From positions 38,996,055 through 39,060,054 of the forward strand of contig NC_057762.1 of NCBI RefSeq assembly GCF_010389155.1: a DNA stretch of 64,000 bases, written 5' to 3'. The position numbers were made by a program, and so were the translations under genes. The stretch is from Erigeron canadensis (taxonomy: Eukaryota; Streptophyta; Magnoliopsida; Asterales; Asteraceae). The notes beneath the pieces are model-generated. The model did no database searches and was not told where the DNA came from. It saw only the letters and a list, made by a program, of their open reading frames with translations. This document shows, in pieces, positions 9,701 to 22,800 of this stretch (position 1 is the first letter of the stretch; each line of letters starts with the position of its first letter).

Positions 9701-11195
9701 TAAGACCCTCCTTTAATTTCAGGATATATAATTTTATCTCTTAATATATTTATTAATAATATAATCTTCATATATATATATCGTGACCCCACTTTTGGAT
9801 CAAGTGGCTTATCTCCACGTGTTAAAACCGCCAAATTAAAAAAAATATATTCCGGCACCGGAGTTGCTCACCGCTGACCGTCAACCATTATTGTTTGATT
9901 TACACCCCAGAGGTTCTGACCAACATCATGTGGTGGGATCTGTTTTTATTTATAAAAAAGATGGTTTTAGCTTTTTTTTCAAACTCGATTTGTTTAATTT
10001 ATAGGTATTACTATACGATTTCTGTTTTTAGGAAAAATAAATTACTCCACTTCTATATATATTTATTCATTCATGCACCAAGAAAAAGCACCGGGCGCAG
10101 ATCTGTGCGCCATTCAAAAGTGTGGGGCAGCTACCATCTAATCCTCTGACATCTGCTTTTGTTTACTATATTTATATTTATTTGGAGTTTAATATGCATG
10201 GAATTTGTTGCTTTCTATCTTTATGCAATCTCTTCTGTATAGCAATGTTATTCCAATTGTTATTTTATTGACTATTATTTCCATTAAAAGAAATTTGATA
10301 ACACTAAACAAAACAAAGAGTTGGATTAATATATGGTAGAGCTTAAAGATAGTTGGATTAATATTGGAGGAGTTTAAGATTGCAACGTCTTATATTAAAA
10401 TTATGGTGTGAATAAAATGTTAAAAAAAAAATAAAGACGGAGTTTTTTATAGCATGGTTTTCTTCGAATTTAGAGTTGAATATATGAATAGACATGTTGT
10501 TGAGTCAAAAAATATTTTTCTTAGATATTATCAAATAAAGAGTATTATCTACTATAGCAATTCAATAAATGTATTTGCGAATCTACTTTATCCAACTTTA
10601 AAATTTAACTATTATATATAGGATTTGATTATTTGAAAACTAAATTTTTTGTAAAAATTAAAAAACTATCCAAAATACAGTGACCTGAACTTAACACAAA
10701 TGTGTTTTTTTGTGTTAAGTTTCAAATTATAGAGTGTTTGACCAATTTTCTGGTTTCACGTGCTATCTATAAAACTTAACACAATGTGGTTTTAGAATGT
10801 ACAATAAAAATATTTTTTTTAATTTTCAAAATGATAAACTATGATCAGGCTGATCATCATCAGCAGTAATGAGATTTATTATAACTATTTTTATAAATTA
10901 TAATAATGTCAAATATCAATCATCCGTTGTACGTCTTAACAAATCAGCACTTTCAATTATTTCTTTGGTTCATGTATTCCTATTGATCAATAATTCCAAT
11001 AAAAAATTATTAGAAATTATAGTTATTAATAATGGAAAACAATCTAGAAATTTAAGAAAGAAAGAAAGGATAACCTCACCAACTTTTGTGACATAAGAAT
11101 AGCATTTTAATTATTTCAACTTTACAATTCTATATATCCTTAAAATAAAAAATTCACAAAAAAAAAAAAAAAAACATACAATATAATAATCAACA
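9701..11195. other. Non-coding AT-rich stretch upstream of the bHLH gene
   Basis: No gene or clear repeat is seen. The DNA is AT-rich with poly-A and poly-T tracts, including a long A run at about 11157-11174. Confidence 0.5.
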
Positions 11196-11200
11196 ACTTG

Positions 11201-11212
11201 TTATATATATAG
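11201..11212 (+). promoter_or_regulatory. Probable TATA box of the HECATE-like gene
   Basis: TATATATATAGA lies 250 bp before the ATG and is followed by a pyrimidine-rich leader typical of plant 5' UTRs. A second TATAAAA motif at 11431 is only about 30 bp from the ATG, too close for a normal leader, so the upstream one is preferred. Confidence 0.4.
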
Positions 11213-11462
11213 ATACAGTATTCTTGTTGTATTGATAGGCTGTGTTCTCACAACAAAACCAAAAAATCATTTCCTCTATTACCCCCTATTATTATTTGTT
11301 CTCTCTCAGCTCCTTCTTTTTCAATTCTGCAACATTCTGATACAACTTCTAGTCTATCTCCCTCTTCTCTTCACTTTGCCCATCCCTCTGCCCATTATAG
11401 CTTTTTGAAGACCACTACTGACCATAGTCCTATAAAAGGAAAGAATTATTCTATACAGACAA

Positions 11463-12212
11463 ATGGACATTGAGTTTCTAAAGTCCATTTCTGAAGACCA
11501 AACCGAGATGATGATGTTGATGCAGCTTGAAAAACTCCCCGATTTCAGCGGTATCTATGGCGGCGATGATCATCAGAACCCAACAACCGAGTTTTTGGAA
11601 CAAGGAAGTAGCAGCAGCTCAGCCAACTTGAATAAACACATGTCACATTTTATTGAAGAGTCGCCTTTGGGTTCACATACATTTATGAACCAATCATCAA
11701 ATAATACTATTTCATTCACTAGTCCAACACAAAGTCAAAGTGGTGGTCATGAGATGCACAAAACTAGTACTACTTCAATGGCTGCAATGAGAGAAATGAT
11801 ATTTCGTATTGCGGCTATGCAACCGATTCACATTGATCCTGAATCGGTTAAGCCACCTAAAAGAAGAAACGTCAAGATATCAAAAGATCCACAAAGTGTA
11901 GCTGCAAGGCATAGAAGAGAAAGGATTAGTGAGAGGATTAGGATACTTCAAAGACTTGTACCCGGTGGTACTAAGATGGATACGGCTTCTATGCTTGATG
12001 AAGCCATTCATTATGTCAAGTTTTTGAAGAATCAAGTGCAGACACTTGAAAAAGTAGGTGAAAACCGATCCCAGCAGCATCATTCAGCGGCTGGGATCGG
12101 TTTTCCAGTTCCCATGTCGAGTGGGAGTTATACTCCCATGGGAACGTCTGGAAAGGCTGGTCATTATCAACAATCCGCGGGGCAAAATGTCCAGCATTAT
12201 TTAGGTGCTTAA
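11463..12212 (+). CDS. HEC1/HEC2-like: HECATE-type bHLH transcription factor
   Basis: A single-exon gene of 249 aa. Residues 105-125 carry the block [20 protein letters not shown], and residues 127-197 the block [16 protein letters not shown] followed by the bHLH ([20 protein letters not shown] then helix 2 with [12 protein letters not shown]). This is the signature of the HECATE subfamily (Arabidopsis HEC1, HEC2, HEC3), which controls gynoecium/transmitting-tract development and stem-cell activity together with partners such as SPATULA. The basic region has Ala where E-box binders have the critical Glu (AARHRR), as in other HEC proteins, so classical E-box binding through that residue is not expected. 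The N-terminus has the MEKLPDF-like motif (LEKLPDF, residues 22-28). The C-terminal tail is Ser/Gly/Gln-rich and divergent. Lack of introns is usual for HEC genes. The start is the first ATG after the leader. Confidence 0.93.
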   Translation: MDIEFLKSISEDQTEMMMLMQLEKLPDFSGIYGGDDHQNPTTEFLEQGSSSSSANLNKHMSHFIEESPLGSHTFMNQSSNNTISFTSPTQSQSGGHEMHKTSTTSMAAMREMIFRIAAMQPIHIDPESVKPPKRRNVKISKDPQSVAARHRRERISERIRILQRLVPGGTKMDTASMLDEAIHYVKFLKNQVQTLEKVGENRSQQHHSAAGIGFPVPMSSGSYTPMGTSGKAGHYQQSAGQNVQHYLGA

Positions 12213-13735
12213 TTAGTTAAAACGAGAGAAAATATTACTCTATTTATGAGGTATTAAATTATATATTTGTGCTTATTTGAGAGGCTTGATTTGATATTAG
12301 AGGGTTGTTTTTATTGACCTTTACGGAAAAATATCATAGCAACGTGAAATCTTAGGATATGGAATCCATGCAAGTTGTACTATCCTTTTTTAAAATAATC
12401 ATTATGTTCTCTGGAAAAGGACATATGATTTTTAAATGTTGTTGTTTTTTGGGATATTAGATGGTTTGAATGGATAACGCAATCGATATTTTTTAGAACT
12501 TCAAAGTTGATCAGTTCCATGATTAATACAGTAATATTCTTGTGTCAATTAATTAATCGTGATATATATCGATCATCATTAAATTAAGGACACATATATT
12601 CGTGTCAATGAACAAAGTATGAGAGATTATGGCCGGATGGTAGTACGTATACGTACAATGTTACATATGTTTAATCCATCATAGTAAATATAATATGGTC
12701 GACGATGATGATAAGCTTGGGAAACCAATGATTCAAAATTAGGAAAAAGGAACACAAATAATGGCATGCACTAAATATATTATTGTTCGTATTCCTACAC
12801 AAATATTCAATGTTTTATTTTATTTTATTTTTCATTTTAATTGAAAAACAAAACCTATTTTCTCTCCCACACTCGATCCCCCACTATTCGTCCATGGCTC
12901 TTTGTCTAAAAATAAAAGATCTACTATATATGTGTTTGTATGTGATAGAGAAACATATATATATGCAGCAAAAATAATTAAACTAGAATAGTATGTATGT
13001 TTTCGATCAGAATTTTAGTTGAGTTAGAATGGTATATATTTAGTTTGATTTGATGGTAACCAAATATATATATAAGCATACATTGTATCCAATTATTTTT
13101 GGGGGAATTGAAAGATCAGTATATATTACCAAAACGTGTGTGTGTATATATATAATTAACGTTTGGATGGGGTACAAAAACAACAAATATAAAAGACATG
13201 TTCGAATTGGGACCATTTGGAAAGGGGGTATGGCCGTGATTGACATCTCTATTATTTTCAAGGTCAAAGGTTGAAAAAACACAATAACCATTTTGGTATA
13301 ATTTAGAAACTTGGCACATGATCAGTGTAGACTTAACTTATTGATGATAAAAAGAACTTGCATGTATTAGCTCTGTTTAGACAAAACATACGAGTACATA
13401 AAAGAAGATTAATATTTAACGTTTTGCCACGTATTACTTCCAATCCAGTATATAACATGCATGTCAATAGTGGATAAGAAATAATACGTACGTCCATGGT
13501 ACATCCATTTTTATTTATGCTAACTTGAGCAAATTGACGACACATGAGAACGTAAGATCGTTGATAAAGGTACACTAGCTTAATTAATTAGTGGTTAGAC
13601 GTCTTCAGATTTCTCATATGTGATCTTCCTCTCAATGTAACCATTAGTAAATAAGCCTAGCTAGAAAAACATTAATTCGACCAGCTACTATAATAATGTT
13701 ATTGTTCATATAAATATGACACAGGGTAACATCAT
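12213..13735. other. 3' flank of the bHLH gene and intergenic DNA
   Basis: AT-rich sequence that includes the presumed 3' UTR of the bHLH gene. No further gene or clear repeat was recognised. Confidence 0.5.
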
Positions 13736-13737
13736 CA

Positions 13738-13910
13738 GGCAAAAGTCAACCCGATCAAGACATTTGCGGCGACGTCTCCGCTAATACTATGACACTGACA
13801 GGGGGTCCGCTATTTTCTCTGCCAGATTTACCATTACGGACATGGAGGCCCGCAGTATTAGCGACGACGTCACCGCTAATACTTCCTGGTCGAAATTTGA
13901 CTTTTTTTAG
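13738..13910. mobile_element. Short CACTA-like terminal fragment or MITE with inverted repeats
   Basis: The motif GACGTC-N-CCGCTAATACT occurs at 13771-13790, inverted (with one extra base) at 13852-13871, and again in direct orientation at about 13866-13884. Outer inverted segments AAAAGTCAA (about 13741) and TTGACTTTTTT (about 13897) enclose it. Repeated GCGGCGACGTC / CCGCTAATACT motifs resemble the subterminal repeats of plant CACTA (En/Spm) elements. No CACTA terminus is clear. Confidence 0.45.
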
Positions 13911-15056
13911 CCTGGTGGGCTTACGCTCCACGATAAATATATCAATGGAAGAACAATGATATGTACATATATACATGTCAGCAGTGAGGCAGGGGAACAC
14001 GAGAATACTGGTGCACCTACGGATACAGAGGAAAAGAGTGGCAATTTCCCAAGCATCTTAAACGCCCAATTGTAACCTGTGCAAGCAAAGCAATGCTGAT
14101 TCTTGCACGAGGAAATCACGTGAATTACTGACATCTATATAATATTACTCGTATGATTTAATGTCAAACTATGCACTAACTAACATACTTTTGTTATCTT
14201 TTAGTTATTCTAATTCTAATGATTAGATGTCCCACGTCATTTGCCCGGCACGTGAACGTACACTACATGTACATTCTTAAAATCCTACATGGCCTATTGG
14301 CCTTCCACCTCGATCGATATACTGTAACTTTAATCATGATTAGTTTTAATCAAATTGCATATTTAATTATTAATGACTTGGTTCTTTAATAGTTTAATGC
14401 AATTATGCACGATACGAATCTAATTTAATTACTAGCAAGTAATCACGTTAAGTGATCATTAACAACGACACCATCATACCGGCCATATGTCTTCTAAGAT
14501 ATATCGGCTTGAACAAGGGCAAATTTCTCTTAGTTGGTAGTATTATATCCCAAGTACCACCCGACGAAGGGGGGACGTACGGGTAAAACTACATACAGGC
14601 TCAAAAACTTCGACCCTTTTAAGAACGGTATGAACAGCTTCTTTGATAAAATTTATTAACTTTTTCGGAAAATTTATATATATATATATATATATATATC
14701 ACAAAATAGCAAATCTCAAGAGCCAAAATATGCTTCTTGCATAATGCTTTTGAGTTCAATCCTGCGTTAATATCTCAAAAATAAAGTTGCTAGCTGGAGA
14801 TAGATAGAGTCATATTCATAAATAAGAAAGGTAAATTATACAATATAATTTCCCTTTGAACAAAGTAAGTGAGATGCGGTTATCTGGGTATAAGTTGGGC
14901 TTGAGGAACTCGAGTCCACTCAAAACTATGAAGTAGACAACTCACTACAATGACCCATGGGCTTATGATTTTTATTTTTTTTCTAGTCATTTACTACCTC
15001 GATCTCCTTTTTCCTTTTTCTTTCTAAAGGTACTTAAAGAGTAAAGACATATACAA
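13911..15056. other. Intergenic DNA with a (TA)n tract
   Basis: No gene is supported. A TA microsatellite lies at about 14677-14699. Confidence 0.5.
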
Positions 15057-15204
15057 AGATAACTTTTTTGCAGGCGGTATCACTAATTATAGGATCGAAC
15101 TTGACATATTTGATTGTACTCGTTTGTAAAAGATAACTTTTTTGCAGGCGGTATCACTAATTATAGGATCGAACTTGACATATTTGATTGTACTCGTTTG
15201 TAAA
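15057..15204. repeat. Perfect 74-bp tandem duplication
   Basis: Two identical head-to-tail copies (15057-15130 and 15131-15204), each containing TTTTTTGCAGGCGGTATC. No mismatch is visible between them, so the duplication is young or an assembly artefact. Confidence 0.92.
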
Positions 15205-18200
15205 AGATCGATGTCGTCATTGATATAACCAGGATCTGTAAACGAGTTTTGGATGTTTTGCGACAAATTAAAAAGTGACTCCCTTGTGACCAGAAAAAGA
15301 AGATCGGTTATATCTTCATACAAGTCTATCATCACTTAATTAAACAAAATTTTGTTATTATTTTACAATTCGATTAGAACTTATCGATTTCATTCTTCAT
15401 TAAATCAGTGTACTTAGCTAAATAATATGCATCTTGCTAATAAATATATATGGAGTATGCCAATATATAAATTTATAGATTATTGGAGGCCCTTAAAATC
15501 GATGGCCTTGTGCAGTATTGTAAAACACTACATAAATGATACATACAAAGTAATATTCGTATAGAAAGGACATAGAGAATCCAAAATGCATGATCAAAAC
15601 TCAATATTTTGTGGATGTTTGTGCATTGGTGTCAATTCTATGGACTGACCATACCAAACTTTTGGAACTAATCAATAAATAATTGAAAATTTTGAATGCA
15701 TCCCACCTGTCCAAAAAGACGAACATATTTTTTTCAAGGATTTAGACCCGACATCGTGTCATCATCCTAAGTGATATATATATATATGACCCATCAACTT
15801 TGTGAATTCCAGGAGTTGATCTTTTCAAACTTAAATTATCTTTACATACATTTGAGACAAATTCATCAAATTTAAGTCCATACATTTGTGTTATGACGAA
15901 CTATGGAAATATTTGATAATTCATATTATTTATCGCTCTTCATATTATTCGGTTTATTGTGATGATCGATCGACTATTTTTTACCAAAGTGGGTTAACCT
16001 CAACGTAAGGGTTTAATTGAAAAATTGATCGAAGTACATCATTCCTATGTGAGTATGGTAAAAAGGATTACCTTAGTTAGATTTTTTATTTCATGAAAGT
16101 GAAAAACACACAACTTAGCATAGTTTAGTTTCCATTACAAACGTTCATGCACGTAATGCAATACAAACAAACCCAAGTAAACTTGAATTATACCCTTATG
16201 ACAGAGCTGTGACAAAGTAAACTTAATACCCTTTAACACTATAATAGCCAAATATAAAATGTTGGAACTACGTTAAAAGTGATCTTCATTGATCGTATAT
16301 CATACGTGATATGATATTGACGAAAACTGTAATCATTTTGTCTGATAAATATACGATAGACATATTTATTATTGTAGACAAACTATAAGGTTTCCTATTA
16401 GGTGATAAGAACTTCAGGGACTAATAGTGCACATATTAAAAACCAAGGTTATAAGCGTAAATACTCTAAATATAAATAGAGTTGATTAGCCTAACATTTC
16501 AACCATAAGCTCACTCTAATATCATCTATGTCTATTTTCCATTCAGTTCTAACACAAACAGAATTCTCATTTACATCCTCAATTAATCATTTTATTTTAG
16601 GATCTCGAAATCAATAATGCTCAATGCTCTTACAAGTTTCTCAAAATCAACGGGTATTTTCATCATATTTTTCATTATATATATTATTTGATACGAATCA
16701 TGTTTATCCCAATATAAAATTGATAACTAAAGAAAGATTGAGGAAATAAGAAAAAATGTTGTAAAGTATTAAAAAAAAAAAGAAAAAGAAAAAGAAATAA
16801 AGATTCAATGAACTTGGGGGATAAATGGGCATCATGGATACCCTATGTGTTAGCAAGCAAATAAATAACACTATTTAAATATATAAAAATGTTGTGGCTT
16901 ATTGAGACCTATCACATGTATCTGCCCCTTTTGAACACTTGTCCCTAGCATTTATATTTTATATTTAAGAATTCCCAAATTCGTTCAATGTTTCTCCTAG
17001 ATTTTATTGTGTGATTGGCTTTGGAGTTGAAATGGGATCGTCTTTTATTGGCATTTAGTGATGTACGTACAATTCCATTACAATCATATCTATATAATTA
17101 TTTTTTTTAATTTAATCATTAGAGTACTATTATTAATATGTTCTGATGTAATATGATGACTCGTTTTTGAAACTTTGGATAATTCTTATAAGTAATACCG
17201 AATAAGTAATACGACAGAGAGCCTTATATATTTTCAAATTCAAGTTAACCTTTTAGTGCATATGTTTTTCCCCCCGTATCTTATGTGTGTTGCTCACTTG
17301 ATTAGTTGATTATCTTTGATGTCGCTAAATTATTTGGTTAGTTTAATAAAGGTTTGTGGATTTGTTACTTAAATTGCAATCTATAAGTATTTAGAGGCGT
17401 ACCAAAAATTTTTACAAGATGGAGTAAAATTAAAAATTCATGAAAAACAAAACTTAAGGGGGGTAAAATTTAAAAATCTATAGAAAATTTTTGAAATCCA
17501 TGATTGAATTTCAATTTTGAGGGAGACATTGGATTTGTTGCCTAATCGAAATCGAAGAGTATTACTCTATTTTCATTTTTGGTGATACAAAACAACTACC
17601 AGGTTAGATTTTGGATCAACGCCCATGTCAAGCCAAGAAAAGATCAAAAGCTATATGTAAAAAACTTTAGCCATGTTTTTTTCCCTAATTTATAGTCTGG
17701 GATTGAGACTAATTTTGGACGACTAAGCCCAAAGGCCCAATAATGGACCACGCTTGGAACCACATTACATAATCAATACCAGATGGATTAGCCCAATCTT
17801 GCCATCTTGGGACTTGGGAGTTGGGACCGATTACAACTTTATTTACATCAGAATTGTTTTTCATATATTGTGTATCGACTCATTTGTTTATTTTAGCCCG
17901 AGCTACAAACCACCATCAAAATGGTCTATTCACAAGGGATTACGATGTTTTTACAAAAGGTTTCAAGCTCAAAGCTCGTCAAAAAGACATCATCGAGGAA
18001 AATTATTGGAAATCATTACGGAGATATTCCATTTAGCCTGCACAAATGACAAATCAAAATCCAAAACTCATCAGTAACCCGAACAACAAAAATCTTCCCT
18101 TTTAACCGTCCTAATCAACATCCAAATACAACCCCTTTGTCATCGATTTCAAAAAAGGCTCGAGTTGTGTTGTTGTGGATTTGGGCCTTGCGGGTTAGTT

Positions 18201-19862
18201 GGCCAATGGCCGGTCACCACAATTACATAAAATAATTGCTAAAACATTAAGCCAAATAGAGATTCTGCTACAAGGTTTGAAGATATATATCCGGCTTTAA
18301 TTCAACGTTTATTGTATGTATCTATTTCAATCCAACGTTTATTGTATGTTATTTGGTGGTATTTTTTCTTAACGCGGCGGATAAAAGGTGTCCCTAAAAC
18401 TTGTCATGTGGATATAATGCATCCCTATAAATAGTCACGTAAGTAAAAGCAATGATACATGATGCATCCCTAGTTAGCAAAAAGGCTGTAGGCTGATACA
18501 TATAATAATACTCCGTAACATTTAAAGTTGGATGCATACCGAATTATAACCATTATATTTAAGCCATTAATATATATTCTTTCAAAAACACTAGCCTATA
18601 CACACCATCAAGGGATGAGACCGTTGACGGGGCTTTGTACATATATGTATACGTGGATCAACGTTTGGTGACACCAAATGAGTCATATGTGTCACGTTTA
18701 ATACAAACATTTGGGCATAGGGTCAAATACATTCAAGAACAGGTAATAGCAGTATTATTGCATAACCAAGCATTTTTGTAGCAGTGGAAAAGTTTGAGCG
18801 GATAAGATGCTGTGTTATGAAGTTATTCCCATTGACATTGTCGTTTACTATCTCTAATTGAACAAGTAGACGTACACTAAAACATAAAAAGGTGAGGGTA
18901 TTTGTGCGTATAAGTTTCGTGCGACCATTGAACCTTGAATAAATGACATTACATGTTCTTCATATACTACATTCGTTTAAAATGATTTGGATATGCAGGT
19001 GACCGGGTGCTTTTAGTTTGGTTTGAAATATATTGTTTGATCTCTTAACCAGGAACATGGATATCGATTTACCAATTTGTATTGACACCCCAAGTTAGAA
19101 ATGTATGTTGTGCATCTGAAGGCTCTTTACTGTACTTTATAACATTCTATGTTTGTTCATGAGGATCTCGTATCCTGAAGGATTTGAGGGTTTGAAACCT
19201 ATGGTGTTAGTTTTACATACAACAATATATCTGTTATCAACACTTTATAAACTATAACCAAGTTAGTTATTCCTGTATGGATGTGAATATGTTTTGTATG
19301 TCCATTAACCCATTAAAGATAAAATACAACCGAGTATGAGTTATCTTGCTGGAAAATAATGTGCTTGCTTTATAAACTATGTGTCTGTGGTCCCTTCAAA
19401 TAAAGATCCTGTATAATAAATGTGAATTTCCAGTAGCATAGGCAAGAATGCTAAGTAGGTAGGACTTTAATTCTTGCACCAATGACCAAACACATTGATT
19501 TGGATTGTCATTTTCATGGTTAATGTTCTGATAGAAGCCTTAACTATCCCCCGTGCCTGCCTCCCTACGAGGTTCTATGCTTATCATCGAAAAACATGGT
19601 GACTTGTCAGTGCGTTTGGTAGCGATTATTTAGGTTCTGGATTTTATGGCTGCGAGTACTATAAAGAACAACGGAAGCAGGTAAAGAATAGTCAGGTTCA
19701 AAACAATGACAGAATACAAATTCATTTATAAGACTGCTACAAAAGGATAAATTTGAATAATGTTTAATCTGGAAACAAATTATATGAGGCATCCAGAGAT
19801 GATTACAAAGATTTAACACAAGCAAACAGAAATTGCCTATTGTTTTGAGAACAGCTAGCTTG
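15205..19862. other. Long intergenic stretch
   Basis: No coding sequence or complete mobile element was recognised. A small imperfect duplication (AACGTTTATTGTATGT twice) lies at about 18305-18353. The last few hundred bases contain the presumed 3' UTR of the remorin gene, which is on the minus strand. Confidence 0.5.
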
Positions 19863-22800
19863 TCAAAATGCATGGCATGTAAAGCAGCCACTCAAGGAAC
19901 CTATTTGCGGTGTTCTGATGAGTGAGATGGATTTGCGTGAAGAAGATCTAGATAACTGATGCTGGGACTGGTTAGATAAAACTGACCCTCTCATTTCTTG
20001 AGCCTTCTTCTGAGCTGATCGTAGTTTGCTCATGATCTTATCCATTGACGATGATCTCTTCTTTTCCAGTTTCATCTATACAATATAACCCAATTTCATT
20101 ATTCATATCTAAGATATTATTTTCATTTCACTAGCATTTTAATGTCAAGAAATTTGAGAAAGTACCTCAAGTTTCCGTATAGATGCTTCTGCTTTAGCTT
20201 TCTGCAGGTTCTCCCAAGCAGTAATTTTAGCTTCTTCTCGTTTAACCCTGGAAAGGGCAACAGAAATATGAATTAGTAAGAAGGCACAGATAACCAAATT
20301 ATAACAGCATACAAAAAGTATACTTTTTAGGTATCCAAAATAATGAAAAGTAGACATACTTTGAGAGGCTTTTGGTCATCTCCGAAACTTCCCAATCCGC
20401 AGATCGAACCTCGAGGGCTTTTCTTTTCCAATCATCCACCATTTCTGAGCCAGACCGTCTACCTGGAATCCGAGTTCTACTTTTCATAGACCACCTTGAC
20501 AAACTGACCTGGTCATCTACTTGTACATCCCTGACATCTGCTTTAGAGGTACGGATCTCCTCAACAGGTATTATAGAAGTTGACAGGGAGATAGAATGCC
20601 TCCCCATGGGAGATGAGTAGGGACTACCCTCAGGGCTCATTTGGGTTGCCATATCTCTCCTTGAAACATCACGAGAAACGTTGGTAGAAGCATCCGTGAC
20701 CAAACCAATTTTACCATCTGTACAATGATTAAACAAGTCCCACTCAGATTCCCAAATATAAGGTATATTACTAAATTCTTGATCCCTTTCAATTCGTAGA
20801 TACGATGCTATTACAAAGAAAGGCATACTTGAAGTAACCACAAAAAAAACTGAAATTCTGAAAAGGGAATGTAGTCAACAATTATACTAGGTTTACAGTT
20901 TACATGTGTATTTCAGGGTCCTGATAGAAAACATTATATGGTTATGGTTTTTTAGTCTAGTACCCTTTAGCTATCTGCAATATGTTGGTCTCTTTCCATC
21001 TAAGTTATCTCGGTAAGGAAATCTTATATGTCTGCATGCTTAATAAAACTGCACAAGCCACAGTGGAACTACTTTAATTCTTCTAATATTTGCTAACAGC
21101 AGAATAGTTCATAGATCGGTCAACCATTTAGAATTGGTACAGAGCAATTACAATGTAATTCCGCTTCAACAAAAACTTTATGGTAAATTAATGATAAATG
21201 ATAAATGTAGGTGTACCTTGTCCATGCCTGTGGTTCCTATGGTTATCTAAATCATTGTGTGTACTACTCAAGTCTATCAGGTAACTATGAAAGATGATGC
21301 AGGAACAAGGGATATATAGAACGTTAAGTCTAAATTCAAGATCTGTCTAAAACATCTACTAAAGCATAAGGAGAGGTTACCACACACCTTGAGTTATACG
21401 CAACAATGACTGACTCAGTGATTCAGAGCAACCATGTACACTGACTGATCTTGCCATACAAGGCTCATTCAATGAAGGAAAGTTCCCACTGCTGCCATGC
21501 CGATCATGATACTGAATCGACAAACCTTCACCATCATTTATTCTACTCGAAAAAGGCGATCCAGTGAGCAAATTCCCAAAGTTCCCACCATCAAACGTAT
21601 GCACTGCAGGTGAATAAATTGGATTGTATGCAGATCCAGGAGGCCCAAGAGGCCCACTCTTTGACTTGGGTCGTCTCTGCTGTTGCTGAACTGGATTCCT
21701 CAACCCACCATCACCTGCAACCGGACTACATATCCACCTCTCAGCATCTTCCCATTTGGAAGGCAACGTCCTTCCACTAGTATACGACATCAACCCTGAA
21801 TTCACTTGCCTCCTGTTCCCATTTGTATGTAAAGGAACCCGCTCCGAACTCCACCCTTTCTGTATCCCACCACTTACAGGACGATAATTCGGCGTCACTG
21901 GACTTGGAAACATTCCAGCTCTCCTACTCGAAACAGCACTTTTCATAAGAAGCCGTGGAGAAGAACTAGTCGCATTCATCACTTGATTATTCAGATCCAA
22001 CGACGTTGGCCGTCTCCTGTCAGACTTCCTTAAAAGTATCTCAGATCTCGTCTTCCGGCTTTTGCATTCTATATTACCAGCAACATCAATCAATTCATTC
22101 AGTTATATAACAATAACAAACAATAATTAATCAATAACTAACAGTAGTTGCTTATCTACTAATGACAACATTAAAGTAACTCTTATAAATAAATAAATAG
22201 ATAGATAAAATAATTAATAAATATACCACATTTCATCTTATAATAATACCTTTAATAGCTTGTGAGAAAGAGCTTCTAGCTGAATCTATGGTTTGATTAT
22301 TCTCACCATCAGTTTCTGCATCAATCAATTTAGTTTTAAATATTTAAGTCAAATAAGAAAAAGTGCACTCAAAAACTTCATTTTGATACCAATCCATCAT
22401 AGATGGAATGGTACCCGAGAACAATGAAGTCTGGACCCACATGTGACGTTAAAAGATATGGGTTCAATCCCTAGGGATGTTCAATCCCTAGGAATCTTCA
22501 TTTTTTCAACAAATAATGGAAATATTACGAGTAGTACTTATTTGGGATGCAAATGCATCAATTTTAAGTGTTTTTACCTCTCTTATTTTAAAATGTTCTT
22601 ACCGGAATGTCACCGTATATAATAGTGTTAAATATATAATACGAACATGTAACAAAATAGTAAACATAGGTTTACTGAATTTCCATAAAGTGCTCTTTTC
22701 TATTTAAATGAAAGAGTATTTGTTATTACTAATTGCTAAAAGAAGCAAGCAATATGCCGATAAACATAAAAATAAGCAATCCCAAACCCCCTTGATTGAC

